From positions 62,001 through 126,000 of the forward strand of contig BDIU01000378.1 of the NCBI GenBank assembly GCA_002118135.1: a DNA stretch of 64,000 nt, written 5' to 3'. The notes under the pieces are model-generated. The model saw nothing but the letters and a program-made list of their open reading frames with translations, did no database searches and was not told the origin of the DNA. The translations under genes and the position numbers were made by a program. The DNA is from Trebouxia sp. TZW2008 (taxonomy: Eukaryota; Chlorophyta; Trebouxiophyceae; Trebouxiales; Trebouxiaceae). Shown piece after piece: positions 63,501-64,000 of this stretch (its first letter is position 1; each line of letters opens with the position of its first letter).

Positions 63501-64000
63501 AGGCATGCACAAATAAACAGACAGATGGACAGACAGACAGACAGGCTGGAAGGCGCATTGGACATGCATACAGATAGATCGTCTGTGGGGAACAGGTATG
63601 CACAGGCAGACAGACACAGGGAAATACACAGCCAGCCAGCCAGCCCGCCAGACAGACAGACAGGACGAACAAGCAGACAGACAAATGCAAGGAGGAACAG
63701 ACAGACAGATGGACAGACAGCATGACAGACAGACAGACAGGCTTACCAGACCTATGTGACACGTCCAGACTGTTTCTTGGCAACAAAAGCAATGACAAAG
63801 CCTCACCAGCTGGCTCAAAGATGGGATTAGAGCTCAATGAAGGACTGTGGCTGCCACTGGAGGTTGATGGGGCTTTTTGGGAAAGCTCTCTCAGACTGTC
63901 ACCAGCAGGCAATGGATCACTGGGGAACAGCCCTGCACTCAAATTCTCTGCTGCAGGGGTGAAGTCAGATGCTAGGGGGTTCTCCGTCATTGATGGCAAT
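54584..64000 (-). CDS. Large gene D: fourth, diverged paralogue, 5' end outside the window, two frame disruptions
   Basis: Exons from right to left: 63807..>64000, 63178..63452, 62693..62822, 62246..62346, 61676..61817, 60988..61281, 60427..60687, 59946..60099, 59286..59437, 58826..59096, 57830..57936, 56873..57311, 55970..56452, 54896..55516, 54584..54613. Most junctions keep phase. The order matches gene C, with the KRP motif of exon 63178..63452, the acidic D/S/Q exons, EPWYRHFRPATDPGVMAAD, and VPPKRLRRL at the end. Two exons do not fit: in 60427..60687 the Lys-rich second half is in another frame than the first half, and 54896..55516 is two bases short near 55190 and hits a stop at WPF. 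The copy may be recently inactivated, or these may be sequence errors. The Arg/Trp module of exon 13 is replaced by a different sequence (VPEYIRRHPQLPPPFQ). Confidence 0.55.
56690..56850 (+). repeat. Dispersed ~150-bp element, copy 3 (intron of gene D)
   Basis: It has GTAAGGACA and GCAAGGACA units and ATTCTGACTGCATTGG, as in the copies at 29972 and 41285. It sits just downstream (in gene D's sense) of the donor of exon 56873..57311. Confidence 0.65.
58982..59050 (-). repeat. Coding EQEAA repeat in gene D
   Basis: Four tandem EQEAA units are encoded by 15-bp repeats. GCC and GCT alternate at one Ala codon, giving a 30-bp higher pattern. The units would extend a helical or coiled-coil segment. 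Confidence 0.9.
63515..63745. repeat. (GACA)n-rich simple repeat in an intron of gene D
   Basis: Imperfect CAGA/GACA units lie in the intron matching the one at 45955-46150 in gene C. Confidence 0.9.

Noticed and set aside
1..64000. Bacterial-type features (operons, ribosome binding sites, CRISPR, attachment sites)
   Set aside because: The genes are spliced and eukaryotic; no direct-repeat array with unique spacers was seen.

Overview
This window is eukaryotic nuclear DNA. The genes are rich in introns with GT-AG boundaries (acceptors mostly TGCAG), exon phases are kept across many introns, coding sequence is rich in CAG/glutamine, and there is a nuclear-encoded mitochondrial carrier. There is no operon structure and I found no rRNA, tRNA or CRISPR. 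A unicellular green alga or similar protist would fit, but I cannot name the organism.

Layout. (1) 1-2335, + strand: the 3' end of a coiled-coil gene. (2) 4286-4900, - strand: a single-exon ORF with a possible mitochondrial N-terminus. (3) 5420-17245, + strand: gene A, a 16-exon gene for a protein of about 1,714 aa. (4) 18291-20719, + strand: an intact five-exon mitochondrial carrier of the MTM1/SLC25A39/40 type. (5) 21695-35353, - strand: gene B, an inverted paralogue of A (about 1,713 aa). (6) 36399-36848, + strand: a carrier pseudogene. (7) 37734-51741, - strand: gene C, a third paralogue (about 1,654 aa) with a rebuilt middle. (8) 52741-53730, + strand: a second carrier pseudogene. (9) 54584 to beyond 64000, - strand: gene D, a fourth and most diverged paralogue with two frame problems.

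The repeating unit is therefore [carrier + strand, converging on the large gene on the - strand], about 16 kb long. It is present three times in tandem (18.3-35.8, 36.4-52.2 and 52.7->64 kb), and gene A forms the other arm of a large palindrome (about 5.0-17.2 against 21.7-35.8 kb). Only the first carrier copy remains intact.

The large proteins belong to a family I do not recognise. In order they have a short basic N-terminus, an RTRSQ motif followed by a polyQ tract, a long Q/A/E coiled coil, Ser/Pro-rich segments with basic nuclear-localisation-like clusters, a Pro-rich block ending in a conserved Arg/Trp-rich module, an acidic Ser/Asp/Gln-rich region, a second Trp-rich module, and a tiny last exon encoding PPKRLR. 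The joined frames of A, B and C stay open through 16-17 exons each, which is the strongest evidence for the gene models. The locus evolves by exon duplication, exon fusion, coding-repeat gain and loss, and intronic minisatellite expansion. The function is unknown; the composition suggests a nuclear scaffold or regulator, which is inference only.
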